Shown here piece by piece: positions 1 through 7,686 of a DNA stretch of 51,196 nucleotides. The number at the start of each line of letters is the position of its first letter. Within the stretch, counting starts at the first letter, position 1. The translations under genes and the position numbers were made by a program. Source of the DNA: Planctomycetota bacterium (lineage in GTDB: Bacteria; Planctomycetota; Phycisphaerae; Phycisphaerales; SM1A02); assembly GCA_022562915.1 (NCBI GenBank), contig JADFOJ010000012.1, positions 1 to 51,196 on the forward strand, read 5' to 3'. The notes below the pieces were generated by a model. The model was given only the letters and a program-made list of their open reading frames with translations, was not told where the DNA came from and made no database searches.

Positions 1-1
1 C

Positions 2-1072
2 GGACCCTGTAGGGTGGAGATCACGCTCCTCAGAGATGGAGAGATTTGGAGCTTGCGCCGTACCATGTTGCGCGGAGTCACAGGAGGCAATGACACTGTT
101 CTTACGGATAAGGCTGGTAAAGAACATTCCATAGGTGACCTGTTGCCTAAGATGGACTCAATCGATGCAGGAGAGGGAACACACATTATCTTCGCGCCTC
201 AGGCTGGCTCCCAACGGAGGCTACCTGAGGATCTGTCCCCGTTTGAGCGGACAGTTTTCCAACACCTGGGCTTAACGGAAGCTAGGTCGGTCATAGGAGT
301 GTTAAACGAATTCTTAGTGGACCAGCAACTCGCGGAGGATTCTATAGGTACTAAAATCACCCAGGCTAGGGATGAAATCGAAGAAAATATCAAGTATTTG
401 CAGCGGCGACGCGGCACGATTCTTGAAGCTCCGCCGTGGGGGGTAGAGCCTATACCGTCTGTTGCAGACACAGAGAAAAAGCTCAGGAGCTTAATATCGG
501 GCCTCTCAGATTCTCCTCAAGAGGAATTACCATCGGGAATATCTATGACGGCTTTGATAGGGAAAGCCGAAGAAATCCTTGGCAAAACACAGGATGCAGA
601 CTCGATACGGGATTTACTGGGACAACTTGGTTCTGCCCATCAGGAGATTGAAGACTTAGAATCCTTGGTCTCTGTCGACATTTCACTATCAGCTAAGATC
701 GAAACCAATGAATCCCTACTCGCCAACATTCTCGATGGGAGATCTATAGTAGATTTGGCGTCCAGAGTAGAAAAAGAGAGAGACTCCTCCACCGAAGCCG
801 AGATAAAGCAACGGGTCGCGAGAGATAGCGCTACCTTGTTGAGCAGAAATCAAGAAGCGCGAGTAAATTGCCCTGTGTGCGGTGCCGAACATGACTTGCA
901 AGACTTGAAATCGGATTTGGATCAACTCGCTATCGAAGGGTCTAACATTGAAGCATCCTCAGGGCTCCTCGAAGCTGAGAACGAGTTGAAAAAACCAAGG
1001 AATTGGCTGAGCTCATTCAGTTATCCCGTGACAAACAAGACGAGATCAAGGGACAGATTAGAACTGCAATGA
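2..1072 (+). pseudogene. SMC/Rad50-like ATPase, N-terminal half (5' cut by window edge, then frameshifted)
   Basis: The frame is open from the window edge, so the true start and the Walker A motif lie outside. A FAPQ segment near the beginning fits the Q-loop region. A long charged coiled-coil stretch follows, with a CPVCGAEH zinc-hook-like CxxC near residue 285, as in Rad50-type proteins. The coiled coil stops making sense after position 988 and resumes in the -1 frame, which places a one-base shift at the A6 run 989-994. Codon use and base composition differ from the rest of the window: the line 661-720 has 25 G/C of 60, against 37 of 60 at 2641-2700. SMC-like ATPases act in DNA repair or in anti-phage systems such as Lamassu; which role applied here cannot be seen. 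Confidence 0.7.
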
Positions 1073-2076
1073 CCTCTCTCGCCAACATGAAAATCGTGGA
1101 TGTCCTAAGCGAGCCCACACCAACCGATTTACATACTGCAACGGCCAGAGTGGACGAACAAATTGCATTAACGCAAAATCAGCTAGATGACTATGACCTT
1201 TGGTTTTCACAGCGCAAATCGGAGGTGGCCAACCTAAAATCGGAGCAGGAGTTTCATCAAATTCAGAAGGACGTCGGCTCGCTTGTAAGTGGCCGTGCTC
1301 AGATGGATGTAGTAGATTCTTCATTTCGAGATCTCGTTGCGTTTGGTGCTTCGGTTCAGTCCATTCTCGATACAACTGAAGATGCACTTAAAGACCAACT
1401 TGAGGCAGCGCTACCTGTTCTGGCAGATAACCTATCCAATGTATTCGCCTCTTTAACTCATCACCCTTGGTACGATCGTCTAGTGATTCCTGGAGAGCGA
1501 TTGCCAAAATTGGAATTACGAGTTGCTAGCAGTTCGGAGGAGGAAGGGAATTCATATCCACCGGACGTTCTGAACGGACAGGCCCAAAGCGCTCTAGAAC
1601 TCGTCCCTTATTTTGCCTTCAGCCAAGAGGAAGACACTCCTACCGAGGTGTATCTCGTTTTACTCGATGATCCTACTCAATCCTTTGACGATGAACACAT
1701 GGATATTCTAGTTGAGAGACTAGCCCAGCTAGGAGAAGCGCAGGCTGAGTTTAATCGGCTCGTTGACACTGGTGAAGTGGTTGATCCAACTGGGCGCACC
1801 ACGCGGCGACCTGCTGGGCCGACAGCCGGGGTCTGGGGCCCATGGCCAACGGTCTGCGGCTGCTGTCGCACGGGATACCGGTCTCCTGGATCGGGTGAGA
1901 AGACCGAGGAAGTAACAAACCGGGGGGGGGAAGAAACAAACCGGGTCTCGTTTTCTGCGGACAGAAAAGGAGACCCGGTTTGCTATTTTATCATCAGCAG
2001 CTTGAGACCGCCCCCCTCGGCGACGACCTCGACGGTCTTGAACTCGAACTCCGGTCCGATGCGCGGGTGGAAGTAG
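1003..2076 (+). pseudogene. SMC/Rad50-like ATPase, C-terminal half, truncated and fused to unrelated sequence
   Basis: This frame continues the coiled coil of the preceding fragment; the TTG at 1003 is only the first possible start after the shift, not a real one. It holds an ABC-type signature-like segment (LNGQAQSAL, about residue 188) and a Walker B plus D-loop (LVLLDDPTQSFDDEH, about residue 220), the nucleotide-binding end of an SMC/RecN-like ATPase. The expected switch-histidine strand after ERLAQLGE is missing. Near 1740-1750 the sequence becomes GC-rich and the protein loses family resemblance, so the gene is cut there. The frame runs on through a hairpin and into the antisense of the next gene until 2076, and that tail is not coding. 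About 190 bases after the cut show no gene I recognise. Confidence 0.65.
1937..1982. terminator. Long near-perfect hairpin, probable transcription terminator
   Basis: The arms pair as 13 bp (CAAACCGGGTCTC with GAGACCCGGTTTG), one G/G mismatch, then 7 more bp (TTTTCTG/CAGAAAA) around a CGGA loop. It touches the TAG stop of the minus-strand lipoprotein gene at 1983. On the minus strand the hairpin is followed by a T/C-rich stretch (TTTCTT then nine C), so it most likely ends that transcript. It also sits at the boundary with the AT-richer block. Confidence 0.7.
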
Positions 2077-2618
2077 AAGCGGACCACTCCGTCGCCGACG
2101 TTGCCCATGAACGATTCGCCCCGCGAGAGACCCAGCATCAGGCGGGTCAGCGTCGCCGCGAGCTCCAGGCGATGGGCCGCGAAGAACACCGCGAAATCCT
2201 CGTAGTCCTGCTCGAGGGCCTCGTACGAACGCTTTGTCCGTTCTGACAGCAACTGCTCCCAGATCAGTTCGTACTCCTGGTTCCGAAGGCAGGTCATGGT
2301 GTTGGCCAGAACATGCTGCGGCAGGAACGCGCGCAGTACGATCGTGCCGTCGTCGAGCTCCTCCCGGATCTGAAACCGTTGGCTGGACCCGTCGTCCGCG
2401 CCATCGTTGTCATCGCCAACGTCGTCGAACACGGCTCGTGACGTGAAGACGAGCACGGTGCCGTCGTCCAACGTGACCCTGTCCTTGGTGGCGCCGGTCA
2501 TCGCATTCTTGTAGTAGTTCGGCCGGGTGTGATACTCGATCCGGTACCTCTCGCAGCCGCCGGCCACGGACATGATCGCCATGATCACGAGAGAGCCGGT
2601 GATCCCCACGCCGCTCAC
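1983..2618 (-). CDS. Putative lipoprotein of unknown function
   Basis: The product is 211 aa. The N terminus is a hydrophobic signal segment ending in AGGC near residue 22, which fits a lipobox loosely and suggests a lipid-anchored envelope protein. The rest has no family I recognise. An acidic stretch (DDVGDDNDGADD) lies near residue 70, and the C-terminal part has beta-strand-like alternation. The start is GTG, chosen because its GTGA overlaps the stop of the upstream TolB-like lipoprotein gene, so the two are probably translationally coupled. The stop abuts a strong hairpin. A shared role with the propeller lipoprotein is inferred from the overlap only. Confidence 0.7.
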   Translation of the reverse strand: MSGVGITGSLVIMAIMSVAGGCERYRIEYHTRPNYYKNAMTGATKDRVTLDDGTVLVFTSRAVFDDVGDDNDGADDGSSQRFQIREELDDGTIVLRAFLPQHVLANTMTCLRNQEYELIWEQLLSERTKRSYEALEQDYEDFAVFFAAHRLELAATLTRLMLGLSRGESFMGNVGDGVVRFYFHPRIGPEFEFKTVEVVAEGGGLKLLMIK

Positions 2619-3811
2619 GAGCCCCCCAGGTCCATCACGAAATCAGCGACCCACAACTGGATCGACCCTGCCTCGCCCCGCCGGCTGCTCCAGATCATTA
2701 CCGTGCCGTCGGAGTTCAAGGCGGGCAGCACGTCCGATCCGTCCGCGTGCGTGACCCGTCGTACGCCGGCGCCGTACCGGATCGTGCCCGTCGACCCCGC
2801 CACATCGCCGGGGTCCGCGTCGACGAGAAAGATCTCGTAATTGTGGTGCCCGATCCTGCTCGTCGAGTACACGAGGAATCGTCCGTTCGGGTGCCAGAAC
2901 GGGCACCAGTTGACGTTTTGGTCATCGGTGAGCTGGTACTCCCGCTCGATGCCGATGATCCCGCCGGTCTCGTCAAACGCAAGGTCCGCGACGAACAACT
3001 GCAACAGGTGATTGCCTTTGCGATCCGAGCGATAACAGATGCGGGTGCCGTCCGGCGAGAAGAACGGGCCGCCGTCATAGCCGATCGCTCCCACGATGCG
3101 GGAGTACCCGCCCGTCGTGAGGTCGAGCGTGAAAAGGTCCCCGCCGTTGGACTCCAGCGAGCAGAACAGCAGGTGCCGCCCGTCGGCACTCAGCGAGCAC
3201 TCGGCAACGTAGGCGCCGCGATCGTCGATCAGCGGCTCCAGTGTCGCCATGGTCCCGTCCGCGGTGCGCAAGTCGCACCGTACGATCTGCATCTCGGGGG
3301 GAAACATCCAGCGGTACCTGCCGGTCGATCGCTGATACCCCGGCGGGCTGGACGCCGTCGGACGGACCATCGTGCTGCCGAAGATCACGACATCGCGCTC
3401 CAGCGGGTGAAACCACCCGCAGGTGTTCGCCGAGCCCGGCGGGCTGATCCGCCTGACATCGGCCAAGCCGGTGATTCGATCGCTTCCGTCACGCACCAGG
3501 TCGGCAACGAACATGGCGTAGAACTCGTCGGCGTCGCGCCCATCGGCGGGCTTCTCTATAGCCTGGAAGATGATCCGGTGGTCATCAGGCGAAAAATATG
3601 CCTCGCCGGCCTTCACGAAGCGATTCGGGAAGGTCAACTGCACATGGTTGGCGAGGATGCCCTTCTCCGCGAGACGCCAATCCGCACTCTCCGTATCATG
3701 CGCATCATCGCCGATCGCCGCCGGACGGGCGGTCTGATCGGACACGTTGATGATCGCACCACACCCATACGCGGCCACGGTGGTGACGACGCCGATCAAC
3801 AGGGTTCGCAT
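2615..3811 (-). CDS. TolB-like beta-propeller lipoprotein
   Basis: From the ATG at 3811 this is a 398-residue protein starting MRTLLIGVVTT and carrying a lipobox-like AYGCG about 16 residues in. The body repeats PD40/WD40-like blades with the typical FSPDGTRICY, LSADGRHLLF and WHPNGRFLVY strands, as in TolB and periplasmic propeller proteins that bind partners or oligosaccharides. The repeats are clear; the ligand is unknown. A start four codons upstream (3823) is possible, but MRTLL gives a cleaner signal peptide. The gene overlaps the next lipoprotein gene by four bases (GTGA) and is divergent from the broken methyltransferase gene, so its promoter should lie in 3812-3917. Confidence 0.8.
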   Translation of the reverse strand: MRTLLIGVVTTVAAYGCGAIINVSDQTARPAAIGDDAHDTESADWRLAEKGILANHVQLTFPNRFVKAGEAYFSPDDHRIIFQAIEKPADGRDADEFYAMFVADLVRDGSDRITGLADVRRISPPGSANTCGWFHPLERDVVIFGSTMVRPTASSPPGYQRSTGRYRWMFPPEMQIVRCDLRTADGTMATLEPLIDDRGAYVAECSLSADGRHLLFCSLESNGGDLFTLDLTTGGYSRIVGAIGYDGGPFFSPDGTRICYRSDRKGNHLLQLFVADLAFDETGGIIGIEREYQLTDDQNVNWCPFWHPNGRFLVYSTSRIGHHNYEIFLVDADPGDVAGSTGTIRYGAGVRRVTHADGSDVLPALNSDGTVMIWSSRRGEAGSIQLWVADFVMDLGGS

Positions 3812-3917
3812 GCAGTTTCCCACCGGTGGTCCTTCCTGGCGACGAAGTGCCCACCATCATAACCACCCCCGACCGAGGGGCGAATCCGTACATTGACCGG
3901 ACCACAGGGGGTTCGCC

Positions 3918-4654
3918 ATGTTCAGAACGGCGGCATTGATCTACGGGCTGGTGTGCTACGCGATGTTCCTCGGCGTGTATCTCTACGCCATCGGGTTCAT
4001 GGGCAACTTCGGCGTTCCCAAGGCCATTGATTCCGGGCCGGACGGCCCCCTCGCGCAGGCCATACTGATCAACCTTCTGCTGCTGGGTGTCTTCGCCATC
4101 CCCCATTCCGTCATGGCGCGGCCGACATTCAAGCGGTGGTGGACGAAGATGGTCCCGGAGCCGATCGAGCGCAGCACGTACGTACTCGTGTCCAACCTCG
4201 CGCTGACACTGCTCTTCTGGCAGTGGCGGCCCATGGGGGGCGTGATCTGGAACGTCGAGAACTCGATCGGCTGACTGATCCTGTGGGGGCTGTTCGGGCT
4301 GGGATGGCTGCTGGTGCTCCTGTCGACACTGCAGATCAATCACCTCGACCTCTTCGGCATCGCCAGGTGTGGTTGTTCTTCCGCGGCAGGCCGTACACGC
4401 CCGTCAAGCTGGCGACCCCGGTGTTCTACAGGCACGTCCGCCACCCGCTGTACGTGGGCTGGATCACCGCGTTCTGGGCGACGCCCACGATGACGGCGGC
4501 GCACCTCGTGTTCGCGATCGGCACGACGGCCTATATCCTGGTCGCGATCCGGTTCGAGGAACGCAACCTGGTGGAGTTCCACGGCGAGGGCTACGTCGCG
4601 TACCGCAAGCGGACGCCGATGCTCATCCCACGGCCGTGGCGACGGTCGGAGTGA
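3918..4654 (+). pseudogene. MddA/NnrU-like membrane methyltransferase, broken by a stop and a frameshift
   Basis: Read across two lesions, the sequence gives a full-length (about 245 aa) membrane protein of the methanethiol S-methyltransferase (MddA)/NnrU/isoprenylcysteine methyltransferase group. Recognisable pieces are FAIPHSVMARP, ERSTYVL, LLFWQWRP, INHLDLFG, then VRHPLYVGW, FWATP and the AdoMet-side EERNL with YRKRTPMLIP near the end. In-frame TGA at 4272-4274 interrupts it after residue 118, and a single missing C near 4361 shifts the frame between LFGI and RQVWLFF. MddA makes dimethyl sulfide from methanethiol, but the substrate here is not shown. TGA ends many neighbouring genes, so recoding is unlikely. 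A GGGGG run 6-10 bases before the ATG could be the ribosome site. Confidence 0.8.
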
Positions 4655-5001
4655 ACTCGTACGGCGTGCGATCGTCAAGTGCCGTCTCGTAGCGGGCCTC
4701 TCGTGCCAGTCGCGGAGCGCGATTGGCATACTGCATGTCCGCCGGCTCACAGATCAACAACCGTCAGGCGAATTCGTTCACCTCACCGGGCTCTCCGGGC
4801 TCCGCCGCGAGTACCTCGGCGATCTGGGCCGGCGGCGGGGATTGCGGACGGCGAGGTCCTCGATCAACATCTGTTCTGCCAGGTCGTAGTCGCCCTGGAT
4901 AACGGCGACAACGTCTGGCGGATCTTCCCCCAGGACACACGGATCCCGTTGACCCGCGAGGACTTCGACATCGGCCTCAGCGAGGAGACGCGGGCCTCCG
5001 A
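4655..5001. other. Gene-poor gap with decayed coding signal
   Basis: No intact gene is visible. On the plus strand, about 4845-5024 reads with high G/C third positions and protein-like text (VWRIFPQDTRIPLTREDFD); an ATG at 4735 lies upstream in another frame. On the minus strand, about 4770-4830 reads as a plausible C terminus (AQIAEVLAAEPGEPGEV then NEFA and stop) but cannot be joined to a long frame. I read this as the remains of one or two disrupted genes and cannot name them. Confidence 0.3.
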
Positions 5002-6096
5002 TCAGGCCCTGTCAGGTACCGGGACCTTGCGGATCTGGTGCCGAACGGTCACGAAAACCGCGGCCAGCAGCAGCCACCACATGAGGCCGCCGACGAACAC
5101 ACGCAGGCCGCCGCTGACCGTGTCGGCGAGCAACCGCAGGCCGCCCGTCCAGGCGGTGCGGAGATTCTCGGAAAAGTAGGCTCCGACCCCGGTCTCCTGC
5201 TCTTCGGCGTCGAGCGGGCGGATGACGACCAGCACCGACGCGAGCGACACGAGTCGACCCAGCTGTTGGTTCTGAGCGGCCAGCCTCTCGATCGAATCGC
5301 GAACAAGGTTGATCTGTCGGCGCATCTCAAGAATGTCCTTCAGCGGCGCGTCGGTCCTCTTCTCCAGAAGGTCCAGCAGCTCCGCCTCGACACGCCGTTC
5401 GTTGCGAAGCCGTACCTCCAGGTCGACGACCTGGGCGGTTACGTCTTCACCGTGCGTTTCCTCGGTACGGACCGTCGCAAGCCGGCGCAGGAGGTTGAGC
5501 ACGTCGCTGAGACGTTCGACGGCGATGCGGAGCGTGAGGCTCCCACGCGCCGTGGCACCGGAACCGGTCAGCGTTGACGCCTCGATGAACTCGCCATGGG
5601 CCTCGCTGATCAATTGCCGGCACTTCACGAACACCAGCGGTACGTCATCCGAGACGAGCTCGATGGTCGCCTTGCGCACGACGTGTCGATCCACGTCCGG
5701 GAGATAATCGCCTGGTGTGTCAATCAGGATCCGTGGCGTGAAATAGTTCTCCATGTTGGCGGGGCCGTACAACAAGGGAGCGTCACCATCCTTGTCATTG
5801 CGGCCCGGGGACGCCATCTGCAGAGAGAGAGACGTGACCGGCGCGAGTGCGTTTCTCTGCGCACTCGTGTCGGTGGACAAGAACCAGACGGTGCCGGCAA
5901 CGCTGGCGAGCACCACGAACACAGCCGCGACACGCCAGATGGGGCTCGCCAGCCAACGGTGCGGTGATGCCTTGCCGGGCGCGTCGTCGCGATCGGTTGC
6001 CGCCAGCGCTTCTTGCCAGAGCTCCGTCCGCTCGCCGCGCCATCGAGTCAGCGCCGCAAGCCGCTCGCTGACTTGTCGTTCCGGGTTCTCAGTCAT
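5002..6096 (-). CDS. DUF4349 membrane protein, putative anti-sigma partner
   Basis: The product is 364 aa. An N-terminal cytoplasmic segment (about 1-45) precedes a membrane helix near residues 52-72 (WRVAAVFVVLASVAGTVWFL). A DUF4349-type domain follows (about 130-310: the strand VRKATIELV, then a long coiled coil with LEVRLRNERRVEAELLDLLE), and a second membrane helix lies near 330-350. The ATG overlaps the stop of the ECF sigma gene as ATGA, so the two are co-translated. That position, with a cytosolic domain in front of one helix, is typical of anti-sigma factors, but no zinc-binding HxxxCxxC motif is present, so the role is inferred. DUF4349 proteins are otherwise of poorly known function. 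Confidence 0.8.
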   Translation of the reverse strand: MTENPERQVSERLAALTRWRGERTELWQEALAATDRDDAPGKASPHRWLASPIWRVAAVFVVLASVAGTVWFLSTDTSAQRNALAPVTSLSLQMASPGRNDKDGDAPLLYGPANMENYFTPRILIDTPGDYLPDVDRHVVRKATIELVSDDVPLVFVKCRQLISEAHGEFIEASTLTGSGATARGSLTLRIAVERLSDVLNLLRRLATVRTEETHGEDVTAQVVDLEVRLRNERRVEAELLDLLEKRTDAPLKDILEMRRQINLVRDSIERLAAQNQQLGRLVSLASVLVVIRPLDAEEQETGVGAYFSENLRTAWTGGLRLLADTVSGGLRVFVGGLMWWLLLAAVFVTVRHQIRKVPVPDRA

Positions 6097-6644
6097 AGCT
6101 TCGCCTCGATGCAGAGGTGTTCTCGCAACTGCTCCAGTACGGCATGAAGCCGGCTCTTGAGCGTCCCGAGGGGGATCTCCAGGACTTCCGCGGCCTGCTT
6201 GTGCGTCAACCCGTCGTGGTAGCACAGGAGCACGAGTTCTCGCCCTGAGTCCGAGAGACGGCCGACTGCTTCATACAGCGCGTCGTCACGCTCCTCGATG
6301 ATGGGCACCTGTCCGGGATCCGGGCACCCCGCGGCCGATTGCGCTTTCGGGTCGGGCCGTTGTTCCGGCATTGTCCTGGAGCGAATGTCGCGACAGCAGT
6401 TCACCGTGATCCGGTACAGCCAGGTCCGAAGGCTGCTTCGTCCATTGAAACTGTGGCCGTATCGAATGACACGCACCCACGTCTCCTGAACCGCATCGGA
6501 GGCCAGAGACGGGCAGCCTCCCAGCAGGCCGCTCGCAACGCCCAGCAATGATGCCTCGTGGCGGCGAGCCAACTCGCCCAGGGCCGCCCGGTCGCCACCG
6601 ACAAACGCCGCCAGGCATTGTTCGTCCGTTCGCTGTGAGTCCAT
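6093..6644 (-). CDS. ECF-type RNA polymerase sigma factor
   Basis: This 183-aa sigma-70 family factor has region 2 (DAVQETWVRVIRY, then SLRTWLYRITVN) and a region 4 helix-turn-helix (GLTHKQAAEVLEIPLGTLKS), with no region 1 or 3, as in the extracytoplasmic-function group. ATG 6644 (MDSQRTDEQ) gives the usual compact N terminus; a GTG four codons upstream (6656) is an alternative. The stop overlaps the DUF4349 gene, which probably controls its activity. The upstream 76 bases hold a perfect 16-bp palindrome and a second inverted repeat that may be its own control region. Confidence 0.9.
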   Translation of the reverse strand: MDSQRTDEQCLAAFVGGDRAALGELARRHEASLLGVASGLLGGCPSLASDAVQETWVRVIRYGHSFNGRSSLRTWLYRITVNCCRDIRSRTMPEQRPDPKAQSAAGCPDPGQVPIIEERDDALYEAVGRLSDSGRELVLLCYHDGLTHKQAAEVLEIPLGTLKSRLHAVLEQLREHLCIEAKL

Positions 6645-6680
6645 GGGAGTACCCACTCTGCACGGTTAGACCACCGTCCG

Positions 6681-6708
6681 GACGAACCGGTTCGTCACAA
6701 AAGGTGAC
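6681..6708. promoter_or_regulatory. Perfect 16-bp palindrome plus adjoining inverted repeat before the ECF operon
   Basis: GACGAACCGGTTCGTC at 6681-6696 is a perfect palindrome. It overlaps a second inverted repeat, GTCAC-AAAAG-GTGAC at 6694-6708. They lie between the stop of the M28 peptidase gene and the start of the sigma factor gene, both on the minus strand. The first looks like a dimeric operator or an ECF promoter element; the second could be a weak terminator of the peptidase transcript. Function is inferred from position and symmetry only. Confidence 0.5.
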
Positions 6709-6720
6709 ATCGGTCAAGGC

Positions 6721-7686
6721 CTATTCGGCGAGTTCTTCAACGACGGCACGGAGGCCGTCCACGACGCGGGCCATACGTTCGTAGTCGAGTTTGTCCGGCG
6801 TGTCCGACGACCTGTGGTAGTGCGGGTACCGGAAGGGCGCGGTGTCGGTCACCATCAACGCCGGATACCCGGCCTGCCAGAACGACCGGTGGTCCGACCA
6901 GCCGACACCCGGCAGTGCCCCCGGCAACGCGCCGCCCTGTGACGGGAACTTCGCCTGTCGCCGGAACGATCCAACCACCTCGCGCACGAGCCGGCGGGAC
7001 CGGTAGTTGCCGACGAAGGCGATGAAGTCGCCGCGCGACGGATAGAAGAGGCCGATGGGGACGGGGTAATCCTGCGAATCGTTCGCGTCGCTGTAGAACC
7101 CGATCGTCTCTATGCTCAGCATGGCCACGACCGACTCGTCCTTGTCGCGGCACGCCTTGGCATAGACGAGGCTGCCCATCTGCGGCGTCTGGAACAAGGG
7201 CGGCTCCTCGTTGACGAAGGCCACGAAGCGGATCGTGCGGGCCGGGGCATGATCGCGCAACGCCCGGGCCAGCGCGAGCGTCGCTGCGATGCCCGACCCG
7301 TTGTCGTTGGCGCCCGGGCAGTCGAAGACCGTGTCGTAGTGACCGCCGACGATCACGATCTCGTCGGGGCGGTCGGTGCCCTGGATCGCCGCTGAGAGGT
7401 TCACGCACGTGACGCCGAGCACGTCGAACGGATGCCGCTGCACGGTGTACCCGGCGTCGGCGAACGTCGTCTCGATGAACCGCTCGGCCGCCGACCGCGA
7501 GGAGGCCGACCGTCGCGGCTGCCTGCCCGGGAATCGGACGGACCGCGGTATTCCGCCAGCTTCGTTGGTGATAGGCTTGAGCCCGTGAAGCCATCGGGAG
7601 CATTGATCGTTGCGGCGCTGGCGGTCGTGATCTACCTGCCGACCCTCGCCAACGGGTACGTCTTTGACGACATCCCCGTCGTGCAC
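6721..7686 (-). CDS. M28-family zinc aminopeptidase, 5' end uncertain
   Basis: The metal-site order of M28 peptidases is visible: GGHYDTV, then ANDNGSG, NEEPP, SIETIG and SDHRSFW near the end, giving two-zinc ligands and the catalytic glutamate. The family normally has a signal peptide and about 60 residues before the AAERFIETTFADAGY helix. Here no ATG, GTG or TTG lies in frame between that helix and 7686, and a start at 7686 would overlap the divergent glycosyltransferase gene by about 100 bases and add unlikely residues. Either the 5' end was lost or there is an unseen frameshift. The catalytic domain itself is intact. Its substrate is unknown; it is probably extracytoplasmic if it once had a signal peptide. 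Confidence 0.75.
   Translation of the reverse strand: MHDGDVVKDVPVGEGRQVDHDRQRRNDQCSRWLHGLKPITNEAGGIPRSVRFPGRQPRRSASSRSAAERFIETTFADAGYTVQRHPFDVLGVTCVNLSAAIQGTDRPDEIVIVGGHYDTVFDCPGANDNGSGIAATLALARALRDHAPARTIRFVAFVNEEPPLFQTPQMGSLVYAKACRDKDESVVAMLSIETIGFYSDANDSQDYPVPIGLFYPSRGDFIAFVGNYRSRRLVREVVGSFRRQAKFPSQGGALPGALPGVGWSDHRSFWQAGYPALMVTDTAPFRYPHYHRSSDTPDKLDYERMARVVDGLRAVVEELAE
7572..7577 (+). promoter_or_regulatory. Candidate -10 box of a leaderless transcript (glycosyltransferase gene)
   Basis: TAGGCT ends 7 bases before the GTG at 7585, which would put the transcript start at or next to the start codon. There is no Shine-Dalgarno sequence. The same spacing recurs before other genes in the window. 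Confidence 0.3.

Noticed and set aside
989..995. Programmed -1 frameshift site
   Set aside because: The zero-frame context is G AAA AAA rather than A AAA AAG, no stimulatory structure was evident, and the gene is truncated anyway; decay or sequencing error is simpler.
1922..1930. G9 run as a phase-variation tract
   Set aside because: It lies between a truncated gene and a terminator hairpin, not in a promoter or working reading frame.
4272..4274. TGA read as tryptophan or selenocysteine in the methyltransferase
   Set aside because: TGA ends many genes in the window, and a second lesion (missing C near 4361) lies downstream, so this is a broken gene.
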